The notes beneath the pieces are model-generated. The model saw nothing but the letters and a program-made list of their open reading frames with translations, was not told the origin of the DNA and searched no databases. 64,000 nt of DNA from Ricordea florida (Eukaryota > Cnidaria > Anthozoa > Corallimorpharia > Ricordeidae): assembly GCA_949710005.1 (NCBI GenBank), contig OX453287.1, positions 21,701,517-21,765,516 on the forward strand, read 5' to 3'. This document shows, piece by piece, positions 49,101 through 60,500 of this stretch. How positions within the stretch are numbered: position 1 is the stretch's first letter; every line of letters begins with the position of its first letter. The translations under genes and the position numbers were made by a program.

Positions 49101-52100
49101 AGATGTGAAGTCTCGTGTTATAAAAGAAATGGTAAATGCAGCAGCTGTGCAGCCATTGAGTTATGGACACACTTGGGAGTTTGCCAAGCACTCAAGAAGC
49201 TAGAGATGCTCTCTGCTGCGCCTGGAGTACCACTTGCACTTCTTTTGTGCTTAGCAACCTCCCACAAATGTCCATTACTCAATGATTGCATGCTGCTTGT
49301 TTACCATTTCTCATCGTAAATACATATAATTATAGTTGTTATAGTTGTTATAAAAGGACCTTTGCCATTCAACATTCTGTACCTTTTTCCATCCGAGCCT
49401 GCTTCTTTGGAGGTCCTTTGGGTGTGTCTGACACTAGAGGTCTTTTCTATTAAGCAAAGAGAATTTTTCTCTATTACATTATTACAGAATACAAGTTGAT
49501 TAAAATCACATGTCAAAAGAACTGCCATTACTTGAAATAGTATGAAGTATCTAAAACAGTGACTTCAAACACCCAATACTGCATCCATGCCTCATAGTTC
49601 AGTCTGTCTCCCGGTGTCTGCGCTCTCTTTAATTGTCCCTGTTAGGCCCCTTAAGCTTATATGTTTTGCACTTAACACCAAGGGGATAACTCGAAAACTG
49701 CAAGGTTCATTTATCCCCCCTGACACGACTTTGTACACTCAATGTATTGTAATTTAACATAACATTCAGTACGTATTGTGTATTTTTGTGTGAAAGAGTG
49801 AATAAACTTGTTGTTGCTGACATCAAGCATGCTTGGGAACAATTCTTTGCGTTATTTTTCTCTTTCACCAGTTGGTCCAAGAACACTGTAGACATTGCAT
49901 TAATGCTACAGTATTAACAATGGAAAGGACCAGATATTGTACATGCACACTGTGCTTAAAAGTGATTCTCCTTACTGAGTGCTACATGTATATGTTGTAG
50001 TTCAATTTTATCCTTGGTTCAAATTTTATTTTCCTTTGTTTCACACTCACTACTATCATACACTATCATACCAGAAAACAAAGGAAAATAAAATTTGAAC
50101 CAAAGAAAAAATTGACTAAAACATATACACTCCCTCATGAGCTAGTTTGGAGTAATTAAGTGTTTTATCAATTGAGTATTTTTGAATTGACAATTTTTTT
50201 TTTCAATCCTTGTAACCTGTTTGTTTGATAATGTATTGGAATTAACAAGAAGAAGGTACCAATTGGTCAGTGTTAGGAGTGAAAAGGTCTTAAGTTCAAA
50301 ATTCAAATTTTTGTTTGAATCTTATTTAATTACCTTATTTGTTTTTCAACATTACATTATTTTCAGTGCTATAGTAGTCTTCAATAGAATGTAACTTAAA
50401 TCAATAAAAAATAGTGTATAAATAACAGTGATAATGACAGTGATGATGATGATGATAATGATGAGTCTATGATTCGCACTTTCAAAAGTATTAAATCAGG
50501 ACAGCTTACCTTTGATGACACTTGTATTGTCTTGGTGACTGAACCTTCTCCTGGCAAGAAGTCAAAATAACATAAATCATAACTTATTATTATTATTATT
50601 ATCATTATTATTATTAATAGGTGACACTTACAGCTGTATCATTGTAAAGATTACGTGGGATCATAGGTTTTGAAGAAAGCTCAAGAATTATTTATTTAAA
50701 GAAATTCTTACCTTCTTCACTTTCGCTTTCATCACTTTCAGATAAGTACAACTCTACAATAAAGGTAAGACAATAATAATTATAAATAATCAAGATAAAC
50801 TAGTCCTGTTGTACTGATCAGAATGATGCTTTAATAACAATACTATCTACCTTGGTACACTGAGCCCACAAGATGCACTGGTCCTGACCCTGCATAGAAA
50901 AAAGTACTTAACAACGGCAAACTACATACATGTACAGTGGGGATAGTTTCTAAAGAAACTGGTGCTGCGTCGGTGGGAAATTGAAACACAAGAAATTGTG
51001 TGAATCAAACGAGTTGATTAAGTAAGTTATACCACCGTAAGGTAAAAGGGAGGTGCTTTCGCTTCGCTCCGACGATGGGCTAACACTCGAAACATCAGCA
51101 CCTCCCTCTTACCTTACGGTGGTGTAACTTACTTAACCCTTTTCTTTCTAAGCCCCGATCTCATCGGGGCAAACGACATCATGCCAATTTTGGCTGTTTT
51201 TCAGATCAGCGGTCTCCCCCCCCTAAAAGTAAATTCACGTATCGTGTTCTTCGAAGGGAAAGCTTTCGTTCGATGTGAAGCACGTGGAAATCGGTTGAAA
51301 ACTGCAATTTTGCGAATTTTTTTTCGGCCAGAATTTCCGTTAACTTTAAAAATGGCGTCACGGAACCAAAGGGAAAGGAGAGCACCAGAAAGATATGGAG
51401 TTATTTCGCTTGGAATACCGTTCGATGGGGAAAATTCTGACCTAGAATTGGAAGAAGAAGAAATTGAGGAAGCTGGCGAGTTAGGATGTTCAACAAATCC
51501 CGTGAACAGTTCGAGCGAAGACGAAGTCGAGGAACCTCAAAGAAAAAGGAGGAGAAGAGGAAGAGAAAATACAGGATCTTCAAGTGTTCAGGAGCGTTTG
51601 GATTCATCAGAAAGCGATGGAACTGACACAGATTTGTTTGCCGAAGATAGTGACAACGAAGACTTCGAGGGTTTTCCAAATCGATTATTTCAGTGGCGAG
51701 AACCTGTTGGAGAAATAAATCCCCCACCAGCATGCGAAGAACCAACAGGACCAATAACAGAACTGCCGGAGGAAGCGTCGGCCGTGCAATTTTTTCAGCT
51801 TTTTTTGGACACGGACTTTCTCGAATATGTTGTTCGTGAAACGAACAGATTTGCTGAACAAAGCCAAGATGAAGCAGGTAAACGAAACCCACTTTGGAGT
51901 AACCCTTTGACTGTGACTGAATTCAAAGCATGGCTTGGTCTTCTCATTGGAATGGGAATCAAACAGGTACCCCAAGTTTCACATTACTGGTCGAAAGAGT
52001 GGGTTTTGGGAGTCCCAGCATTTGCTTCAGTTATGACAAGGGACAGATTTCTTGTAATTCTGAGGTATCTGCACTTCAATGACAATTCTAAAATGCCAGC

Positions 52101-55100
52101 TCGAGGAGAACCAGGGTTTGACAGGTTGTACAAGGTGAGGCCTCTCTTAGATTCCTTGAAAACTTGTTTCAAACAGCAGTACAGTCCTCACTACATTCAG
52201 GCAATTGATGAAGCCATGATTGCATATAAAGGAAGAACATCTCTAAAGCAATACATGCCACTCAAACCCATCAAAAGGGGAATTAAAGCTTGGGTCCGAG
52301 CTGACTCTTTGTCTGGATATATGTGTGATTTTAATATTTACGAGGGAAAGGATGACGTGCAAGGAAAGGGGCTTGGATATAAAGTTGTGACCACCTTGTG
52401 TGAAGAATTATATGACAAAAACTATTGGATTTTCTTTGACAATTTTTTTACTAGTATCCCCCTCATGGAAGATTTATTAGAAAGACAAACCTTTTCCTGT
52501 GGAACTGTGAGGGCGCATTCAAAGGGCTTACCTCATGAAATAATGCCGAAGAAAGAGGACAAGCTAGCACGAGGGCAGCACTTGTGTCGAGTGAAGGGAC
52601 GTCTTGTGGCCCTCACTTGGCAGGACAAAAAACCTATACATTTTTTGAGTACAATCAACGCTGCCCCCAAACCTGATGATCAGCTGTTTGCGAAGCGGAG
52701 GAAAAAGGATGGTACCCTTGAAGACGTTCCCTGCCCAGAAGTTGTGCAAATGTACAACAAATACATGGGGGCAGTTGATAGAAATGATCAAATGTGTTCC
52801 TATTTTACTGTTGGCATTCAGACAAAGAAATGGCCTCCAAGGATTTTCTTTTTTCTGCTGGAGAGAAGTATTGTAAATGCTTTCATTTGTGAATCGGAAT
52901 CAACAAATCATAATCCCCGTACTCAACTGGAGTTTCGTGTTGACCTTGTACACAAGCTTGTAGAGAATTTCAATGGGAGGAAGGATCAAGGAAGGCCCAG
53001 AATTCATCCACTAGAGTCAAGGTTTACTGAGAGGCACTTTCCAGAACATGTTCCCTATAATGAAAAGGGAAGGCCGAAGGAGCGAGAGTGTGCAGTTTGC
53101 AAAGCTGGTGGGCGGGTCAAGCGATGCTCATTTATGTGCCAAGATTGCAATGTGGGACTTTGTGTGACCCCATGCTTTAGGGTTTATCACACTAGATAAA
53201 ACTGAAACATTTTGTTGGAGATTATCTCCCTTTGACAATTTCTAGTTGACCTGGTAGCAGTCTTTGAGTCTGCCGAAATTTGCATATCTTGTAAGCCGTC
53301 TTCCTAAGATAAAATAAGACACAGAAATCAGTTCTTGTTAATTTTATTGAGTCCTAATCTTGTTATCATGCTCTAGATTGTAAAATTGAACATTTTGTTA
53401 GAAAGCCAATCAATAATCCTGAAATTTTAAGAAAACAAGTTAGTTTTTCACTATTCTGGTGATAAATTGATAGGTTTTGAATTTTTTAATCAGTAACTAA
53501 TACATTAAATATTAACTTTCTCATTGTCAAAAGTTGGCAAATTTTCTAAGCTTTCAGAAAATGTATAGGTCTTGGGGGTTTCCTTGAAAGCTTGCAAGAA
53601 ATAAAAGGCTTTTCTGTAGTGATGTCAAAACTACGGCAAAATTGTGAGAAAAACTCAGAAAGAAAAGGGTTAATCAACTCATTTGATTTACCCAATTCCT
53701 TACATACATGTACAGTACATTGTAGGTGAACAAGCTCACAAGGGCCAGAGGATTCTCAGTCCAGGACTGTAAAGTGTTTCCCTCCAAATAAACTTATTAT
53801 CACAAACAACTGAATTATTATAGTGTGAAAAATACAGCATGAATCAGGTTTTTGGAGTTAAAGGGTTGGACTGCAAAATAGCTGCACATATTATAGAGTA
53901 CTAAAGCAAGAAGCAAAGACAAGGGTGAGAAGAGGGAAGGGAGAGGAAAGAAGGAAGAAAGGGGAGTTGTAGCAAACGGATGAGTGGTGAGTGTGACTTT
54001 CCAAGTCATGTATAGAACATTTCAGATCCATTAACAGAATGCATCACTTATTAGAAAATATTTTATTTTGCTATAATTAAATTAATTCATTCTGTCTATT
54101 CCAGTATGTGATAAATAGTACAAACTGCCAATAACAGCAAGAAACATTTTTCTCACCTTTGACAAGTCTAAATGATGCTGTGGATGGGAACGTCAGATCT
54201 AATCGACACTGAAAACAGACAAACACACAATAAGAGAAACAGGTAAACTTTTCAGTGTCTTGAGAACAAATACATGAGATTTTTAACACAGGTACTAATT
54301 TATGTTCCACAAGCACAGTCCATATTTCTTAAGTAATCATTGGCACACTGAGGCTGTGACATGCCAACATTACTATTGCTGTATACAAGTAAACTGACCT
54401 TAATCCATCATGTTAACCACATACAGTAGGCGTTATTGACCAAACAAGAAGTCCAGATGGCTGCATATTAACCTAGTGCTTTTTTTCATCTTCATTGACC
54501 AAGACATACAAACAAGCTCAGTCAATAAAGGACTTATTGTGTGGCCATTTTCCAGAAGGCAAGATAGGCAGGGTTTTCAAAACAAGCCGGCGGCCGCCGG
54601 AGTTCCGCCGGCTACTTGAAATTATATCGCCGGTTACTCTGGTCACAGCAATCAGTTCGAGGCTCCGGCCCCAACATTGACACAGCCGCCTACTCTTCCA
54701 GTTGCTGACGTCTACTTCAAAACATTTTGAAAATCCTGGATAGGCTCATCTTACCCACTAGGGTAGCCAATCAGAACAATGGATTTGCCTTGTCTTATCC
54801 AATCACAAACCAAATGACATACACTGACATTAAATCATTATGAATTTGGATAGAAAGTGACATACACTAATATACGTATCAGATTTCTCTAAGGGCTGGT
54901 TCACACTTTGACATAAGCATAAGCATAAGCATAAACATAAGCATAAACATAAGCATAAGAAAAATATGTGTGAACCGGGGTTACATAAGCATAAGCATAA
55001 GCATAAGCACAAGGAATGGAACTTTTTCCATTTTCTTATGCTTCTGCTTATGCTTATGTAACCCCGGTTCACACATATTTTTATGCTTATGTTTATGCTT

Positions 55101-56672
55101 ATGCTTATGTCAAAGTGTGAACCAGCCCTAAATCTTCTCAAGTTCACTGTTTATTGAATAGGTCAAGGTTCTATTATTACAAAGACTGCAATAAAGGAAC
55201 CTTATGCTTTTTATACCTGTTCTGTTGATCCTTTTTTGAGAGAAACAATTGTAAATGTTGCCTTGTTTTCACTAACATCTGTTGTTGTCACTTCTATGAG
55301 ATTTTGTTCATTTTCTTTGACTTCTGCACCTAGACATGCCTGTTGAGAGAAAAAAAACAGGGAAGCTGGGTAAGATTCCCTCACACATCCCTACTTCATT
55401 ATGCATGCTGTAGTTGAATTGTCTTGGGAAGTGAGTGTGGAAACATTTCTGACAAAAAACTGTACAGCTACAGCATGCATAATGAAGTAAGGACCTGTGT
55501 GGAAATCTTACTGGAAGCTGTACTAAACAACTGTCTACAGTGAAACATAAATAACCAGGACTTATTGAAACCCATATCAGCCCTGCCATATTACTGTTAA
55601 ATACACTGTAGATAGTGAGTACGATGACCAATGAGATTGCAAGATTTGAGGCAGTATCTGATGTTCCATGTACTATAAAACTGAAATAGAATTTAAGCTG
55701 GATTGCAAAATGTCCTACACTTGCTTAACATCAATTTAGAAAATCTCTTGGACACTTAAACCAGCAACTAATTCAAAACAAGTATTGCAGTTGCTGGGTA
55801 TTCTACAGTTGCTCCCTGCTAATTATGAAAATCACAGCCATGGATCAACCCTGGAACCCATAACAGGTGATAAATAGTGAAGGACTGGAACCAATACAGT
55901 ATTCTTTCCGACACAGTCTGGGTATGTGATGGAAGCTGATGAAGGTGAGAGCAATATTATGTACAGTTTGTAGAAGTTTTTCCCAAGATAGAATTTCAAT
56001 CCGTTTTGCTAATTTCCTGTTTGCTTTAGACGGTAATGCTGAGGAAAAACACGTACCGTGCGACAAAAGCAAAAACTAGCAACAACCGCCAGCACTTTGG
56101 AATTAAATATTACCACTAAACTGCAATTGCTGTGAGACAAAGAACTAAATAACTAGGAGATGAGTTATCAATATTTGTAAGCAGGCAGGTCGCTTTGACA
56201 GCAAAATAACGTGTCTTGGGCCACGCTGCACGTAGAACAATAACATACATGTATGTAAAGTATACCTGGCCTAACAAATTTGTTGACTTGCACAACAAAT
56301 CTTTTTTCCACTTCGACATGGCTTCTATGTCCTACAGTCGGATAGGGTTTCAAAATAACTCCGACAATCGATTATTTTCAAAAAATTGTAAATATCTGTT
56401 TAACTATAAAAGTATGGGGTTATATGGCATTCAAGTCGCATATGCACATGGATTAACAGATCTCGCGACTCACGTTGGAAAGCAACAACTTCTGGTCGAT
56501 ATCTAGCTTAGAAAGCTTTTCGTCTTCCGAATCCCATTGGTGCTCTCTTTTGTCTTTGCTAAGCTGGCAACCTTTGGATAAAATAACGGGTCGTTAGTAG
56601 CCAAAAGAACAGTACGAAATGACATCAAATGAATAGCTTACCCCAGAAAAACTCTTTCTCCATCGACGCCAT
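43168..56672 (-). CDS. NPM1: Nucleophosmin / nucleoplasmin-family histone chaperone (16 exons, 405 aa)
   Basis: Exons: 56672-56642, 56571-56474, 55339-55217, 54208-54157, 50889-50851, 50753-50712, 50550-50510, 49446-49383, 48486-48323, 47542-47300, 47114-47079, 46582-46517, 46023-45961, 45805-45770, 45084-45010, 43212-43168. The sum is 1218 nt with consistent phase. Exons 1-5 form the N-terminal pentamer core: EFFWGCQLS, ACLGAEVKE, TASFRLVKGSGPVHLVG. Exon 8 holds a basic NLS-like stretch; exons 9-10 are two long Asp/Glu/Ser tracts; exons 11-13 are Lys-rich. Exons 14-16 match the C-terminal three-helix nucleic-acid-binding domain of vertebrate NPM1 (LPKKVEKFKNYMKSSFKMTD, then EIWDWLQ), including the paired tryptophans needed for nucleolar localisation in human NPM1. 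That domain separates it from NPM2/NPM3. It is longer than human NPM1 (294 aa), mainly in the acidic part. Role by family: nucleolar histone and ribosome-assembly chaperone. Confidence 0.93.
43717..43872. mobile_element. Hairpin MITE, CTCGATGGTTGC family (copy 2)
   Basis: Arms CAGCGTGCAACCATCGAG and CTCGATGGTTGCACAGCTG are inverted. The shared GCGCGC...GGCTAATACGCGCG flank is on the right here (43950-44000), so this copy is inverted relative to the other two. It lies in the last intron of the nucleophosmin gene. Confidence 0.8.
44368..44937. mobile_element. 570-bp MITE with GGGTCCGAAATT ends
   Basis: Terminal inverted repeat GGGTCCGAAATT / AATTTCGGACCC, with related subterminal motifs (GGCGACTGG / GGCGACCAGG). 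The interior contains GTCGCC motifs. The open frames inside show no recognisable domain. In the last intron of the nucleophosmin gene. Confidence 0.75.
47769..47837 (+). repeat. (GGGGA)n / GGGGAAGGA G-rich tract
   Basis: About 65 bp of GGGG runs separated by one or a few bases in a nucleophosmin intron. Many closely spaced G4 runs on the plus (non-template) strand could form G-quadruplexes. Another G-rich stretch lies at 43284-43390. Confidence 0.85.
48901..48981. mobile_element. Short MITE with CAGTCGAACCTC ends
   Basis: Ends CAGTCGAACCTCACTATCTT and, inverted, CAGTCGAACTTCGTTGTCTC; 81 bp. The flanking TA on both sides (ATA|CAGTCG, GACTG|TAC) fits a Tc1/mariner/pogo-type insertion. Confidence 0.65.
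49140..49293. mobile_element. Hairpin MITE, CTCGATGGTTGC family (copy 3)
   Basis: Arms GCAGCTGTGCAGCCATTGAG and CTCAATGATTGCATGCTGC, with GCCAAGCACTCAAGAAGC inside as in copy 1. The left flank GGGTTGCATGTTGACGTCAG (49061-49083) is also shared. In a nucleophosmin intron. Confidence 0.8.
51137..53669 (+). mobile_element. Complete piggyBac transposon (2533 bp)
   Basis: Flanked by TTAA (51133-51136, 53670-53673), the piggyBac target. Terminal inverted repeats share CCCTTTTCTTTCT followed by (A/G)AG. The left end has a subterminal hairpin GCCCCGATCTCATCGGGGC (51152-51170). It holds one intact transposase gene and little else. Matching ends and an open frame suggest recent activity. Confidence 0.95.
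51352..53199 (+). CDS. piggyBac transposase (615 aa; frame open from ATG 51181 would give 672 aa)
   Basis: Catalyses cut-and-paste transposition at TTAA. An acidic N-terminal region (LEEEEIEEAGE...) and a basic patch precede the DDE domain. Counting from the ATG at 51352, the conserved aspartates are Asp286 (AIDEAM), Asp363 (FFDNFF) and Asp476 (AVDRND), matching the piggyBac DDD triad. PLKPIKRGIKAW and GAVDRNDQMCSYF are family motifs. The C-terminus is a cysteine-rich zinc-binding region (CAVCKAGGRVKRC...CQDC). I prefer the ATG at 51352 because the stretch before it lies close to the element's end and lacks family features, but the upstream ATG is in frame. It is antisense to the host nucleophosmin gene. 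Encodes no other function. Confidence 0.95.
   Translation: MASRNQRERRAPERYGVISLGIPFDGENSDLELEEEEIEEAGELGCSTNPVNSSSEDEVEEPQRKRRRRGRENTGSSSVQERLDSSESDGTDTDLFAEDSDNEDFEGFPNRLFQWREPVGEINPPPACEEPTGPITELPEEASAVQFFQLFLDTDFLEYVVRETNRFAEQSQDEAGKRNPLWSNPLTVTEFKAWLGLLIGMGIKQVPQVSHYWSKEWVLGVPAFASVMTRDRFLVILRYLHFNDNSKMPARGEPGFDRLYKVRPLLDSLKTCFKQQYSPHYIQAIDEAMIAYKGRTSLKQYMPLKPIKRGIKAWVRADSLSGYMCDFNIYEGKDDVQGKGLGYKVVTTLCEELYDKNYWIFFDNFFTSIPLMEDLLERQTFSCGTVRAHSKGLPHEIMPKKEDKLARGQHLCRVKGRLVALTWQDKKPIHFLSTINAAPKPDDQLFAKRRKKDGTLEDVPCPEVVQMYNKYMGAVDRNDQMCSYFTVGIQTKKWPPRIFFFLLERSIVNAFICESESTNHNPRTQLEFRVDLVHKLVENFNGRKDQGRPRIHPLESRFTERHFPEHVPYNEKGRPKERECAVCKAGGRVKRCSFMCQDCNVGLCVTPCFRVYHTR
54569..54738. mobile_element. 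MITE with CAGGGTTTTCAAAA ends, GC-rich core
   Basis: Left end CAGGGTTTTCAAAA; right end TTTTGAAAATCCTG, inverted with one mismatch. Inside, CCGGCGGCCGCCGGAGTTCC is unusually GC-rich for this region. In a nucleophosmin intron. Confidence 0.7.
54893..55128. mobile_element. Near-perfect palindromic MITE built from AAGCAT repeats
   Basis: Ends GGGCTGGTTCACACTTTGAC and GTCAAAGTGTGAACCAGCCC are perfect inverted copies. The arms consist of AAGCATA(A/T) hexamer-type repeats and an inner GTGTGAACCGGGGTTA / TAACCCCGGTTCACAC pair. TAA on both sides (54890-54892, 55129-55131) fits a 3-bp target duplication as in PIF/Harbinger elements. Between nucleophosmin exons 3 and 4. Confidence 0.85.
55370..55512. 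repeat. Inverted repeat with TACTTCATTATGCATGCTGTAG arms
   Basis: GTAAGATTCCCTCACACATC...ATGCATGCTGTAG is inverted, imperfectly, to CTACAGCATGCATAATGAAG...GAAATCTTAC, with a ~55-bp spacer. In nucleophosmin intron 2. Confidence 0.7.
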
Positions 56673-57541
56673 GTTGGAAAGGAACGAAAACGCACGTGCT
56701 CAATGCTGATATCGTTGTGCGCATGCACAGCTGAGGTAAAGCCGCAGGTGATAAAGTCTGACCCGATAGACCCGACAAACGAAAAAGTTAGAGACAGCAC
56801 CTCCAAAAAACTTCCCAACGAACCAACTGCTCATCCGAAATTGCTAGGTGACGTTTTTAAGTGCCAAAAATTGCAAAAATATCCTTTCCAAAAACGTAAG
56901 GGACTACTTTTCCCTTGTTGCGAATCTTTAAGGTGATGTTTTAGGGACTGAAAATCTATTCAGACACACGGTTGGAAAATCCAAGCACCTGTGTGTTCGA
57001 TATTCGAAAATTCAAGCTCACTTTGATTCCGAACAAATTTTTACCGAAAATAGTCGTTGGGTGCCCTTGGAGTTTGTCAACTGCCGGACTACACATTGAA
57101 AATGCGATGAAAATTGGTTCAGTATCAACTTTAAGTTTGAATCGAGCAGTTAAAGGAGAAGTTTAGCCTTCTTGTATAAAATATAATATGTGATTTACTT
57201 TTGATCGAGTAAAACAAACAGAGAATCACCAGGCTCTGAAGAGAATGACGTTTGCCAGCAACATGACCTGATCTAACTGCATCCACTAGTTGTTTTTCAT
57301 TTACTCAGGCCGATCTCTTGTTGACAATAAGTTCCCCTTTTTAATGACGACTTTTGTTTTCAATCTATAATTTCCAAACCAATGCAACCAGCTGTATTAG
57401 CAAAACAGCAGAAAAGAACGTATTTTATATTGACACATTAGGGTATTGTATGTTCTTCGATTCTGTGTTGGGCGGTACAAACGGGTCAGAGCTTTGTGGT
57501 ATTCGGTTATACCAATACGACTGAAAACACAAAAAGCAACA
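56673..57541. promoter_or_regulatory. Divergent intergenic region: nucleophosmin and orphan secreted gene
   Basis: The nucleophosmin start (56672, minus) and the orphan gene start (57542, plus) point away from each other across 869 bp, so both promoters must lie here or overlap it. I see no convincing TATA box. A plus-strand open frame at 56703-56936 has no recognisable domain. Confidence 0.45.
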
Positions 57542-60500
57542 ATGATGAAGACTTTCTTGTGTTTAACGGCGCTATTCAGTCTGTTGTTCCATGCTGGTAA
57601 ATATCTTCCATTTAACTGATGTACAAGTAATAACAATTTTGGAATCAGTAAGAAGTGTTTTAGAGGTTCACAGGCTACTAATATTTGTAGTCATATTTTT
57701 ATTTCGTCACCCAAACAATATTACAGTATAGAGATGTGAAAATGGAGAGAAAGCACATAGAAATCACGAGGCATATACGACGTGCCAAAAATACTAACGA
57801 TTAACTGAACGACGATGAGAGAAAGTTAAGTAACAATTAGGGACGATAAAATAGTGAATAGGAAACGAAGGATGTACGAACAAATACAGCAAGGAAAGAA
57901 CTGAGCGCATCGAGAAACTCCTTTCGTGAAGGCATAGTTACTAACTATGGTGTAGGTCTCCAACTTAAAATGAATTGCAGTTTTACAATGCTAGGATTCA
58001 AAGCACAATCTTTCCTTCACAAAGTCAGTCTTCTGTACACTAGTCTTTCCCGAATTCTCAGTAATTATCTGCGCTCCATATTGAATATGACTGACGACTT
58101 GGCCATTGAGCGAGCGCTTCGCGCGTTAACCACTTTTGTAACCCCTTTCGCGCACGTCACGTTCACTAGGTAACACTAATAATTATGATGAAGTTCGAAG
58201 GCGAGCATAAAGCGTAAGCGTTTCGCACACGAACCAAATCGTCGCTCTTTTCGCGCACGTCACGTATTCTAAGTATCACGTTATTGCGAAGTTGGAAAGC
58301 GAGGGTAAAGAGTGAGCACTTTGCGCGGAAAACGAACCAGATGCTCCTTGTAGCACAATGTGAGCCTTATCATATCGTAAGTGTTTCGCATCTGACCCTC
58401 AGAGCGATTGGTTTCGCGTCTGTACCTACGGCAATACTCTCAGTGAAGATTGTATCAAGGGACTGTAGCTCGAGGGTTAACCCGAGAAAGTTTCCATTCT
58501 AATCTTAGGGACGGCACACGGTGAGCCGGATTACGTCACCAATCTGAAGAAGTACTTTGACGATAGGTACTTCACGGGAACGTTTTACAAGGAAATAAAT
58601 TCAAAGGATGGTGAGTACCATACACTTTGTTGTCAATGGCTCAATTCATAGTTCCCTGTTCCAGGCTAGACAGAGAGGATCCAGGAGAAGCGTCCCATCG
58701 TCCCAGTTCCAATCTATATTTTAACAGCGCAGTCCATTTCGTCCACAGAACTGGAAACTGCTGCAGAAGAAGCGTTCCGTGAATATTTGTCAGATACGAA
58801 GCATTCGAACATTGAACGGTTCTTCAACGAATGGAAAATGACTTTCCAAAGCGATGGACCTTTCGAAACTGAGGACGATCTGCGCAAATTGACTAAAAGC
58901 ATAACAAACCCTCAAGATTTCATGGTGAGACCTTGAACCCTTTCAATATTGAGATCTGAGTTGAGAATATTCAGCATTAACAAGATGGCTAAGACTTACG
59001 CGTACTTGTTTACCGCAACTTTATATGTTATTTGGGGAAATTGCTAGGATATTACTATTATTGGGTTGGCAAATGTCAATTTTCATCATGCGGCTCGAGC
59101 GCAATGACTGACAACGCAACGCCGTAATACTGACTGCACCATATAAGGGCTTATTTTATTACGTAGACGCGATTGTTTTTCTGGACAATGAAATACACGC
59201 ACGCACAAGTGCGAAAACGAAAATGACACAATAAATAACCCATAGGAAAAGAAAACCAGTACTGTGGTGACGCACTTTGTGTAGCTTATTGTCTTTACCA
59301 TTTGAGAACCGAAGTTATATTTTAGCCACTCCAAGGAGATTTCCCCACCAATGACAACTGCCAAGGAACTGCCCGGCTAACTCACGCTTTTTTCGTCTCA
59401 AGAAGGAATGATAGGAGAATCTTTATTTGCACTAATCGCTTCATGTGTCTCGTAGTCTAAAATGAAGCCTCAAGAAAGATTCCCTTTGAATATCTAAAGA
59501 ACATGGCATTAAATATCCCTAGAATTAAGACAATCTATTAGAACTCAATTAAGCCCACAGTCAATTGAAACCCATTCTAGAATACGTTGGTACGATATCT
59601 CCCATCCCTTCAATCCATAAAATGCATAACCTATAACATCATTTATTTGTTGATGTTTGCAGACCCTTCTCTACATCCAGGATATGCTAACCAACAGAGA
59701 TGATTCCAAAGACGCTACTAAGGCTTACAAGAGAGCATTCGTCTCCAAAGACAATGAGAGGGTGGGTAATGAGTAACTCAAGACATCTTGTGATAGCTGA
59801 TCTCTGTTCTCATAAAGTCGCTCTCGATTCAGCGATTACGAAGGCCGTGCGCCATGCGCGTATGGCACATAAAGCTACGAAATGGCACATTAAACAAGAA
59901 CTTACCGGGCCTGTGATACGCGCAAGCCGCGAAACAGCTAGTAAAATATACACTACTTTGTGAAAATAATTTTAATTGGTACAATTCTCAGTTAAATGAC
60001 GGATAAACAAGCGAGAAACACGGTGCCTTTGCTCTTTTATTCGCGTTTGCTTCATTTTTGTCCCTCAGATCCTCAACTCGGACTTTACTATGTGCTTTCG
60101 TGTTAACATGCCTCCGAAAAAGTACAAGCAATAAAGAATTACTTAACCTTTGGTGAAATTTTTTCTGGCCCATCTAATTACCCTAATGGCCCAACACTTT
60201 CCAATGACAGGGGACATAGGCTCATTTGCCTGGTTTTCTTCCCAATCCTTGCGATTGTAACCAGTCACTGGAATAGAACATGGTTTAGGGACGGACCATT
60301 AGAAAAGTGATGGGGGGGGGGGGGTGGGGAATTTTCAGCTTGCACGAATTTTTTTTTTTTCGCTCACTACTTGTGCAGGAATTATTTTTTCAGGTGAACC
60401 CCTCTGCACGAATTTTTTTTACTACGTGTGAAAAAGTCACAATTGGACCTTCCTTCTGCACGAATTTTTTTTTTGGCATTTTCCCTTGTATGAATTTTTT

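Larger units (their letters stand above)
50939..53700. mobile_element. Hairpin element, ACCACCGTAAGGTAAAA family (copy 2), split by piggyBac
   Basis: 50939-51136 plus 53674-53700 join at TTAA to give a 225-bp element matching the copy at 62944-63174. The outer flanks are TACATACATGTACAGT (50923-50938 and 53701-53716), a 16-bp direct repeat consistent with a target duplication. It lies in the nucleophosmin intron between the exons at 54157 and 50889. Confidence 0.85.

Noticed and set aside
51401..51975. Minus-strand open frames across the piggyBac gene
   Set aside because: Antisense to an intact transposase with catalytic residues; no domain of their own.
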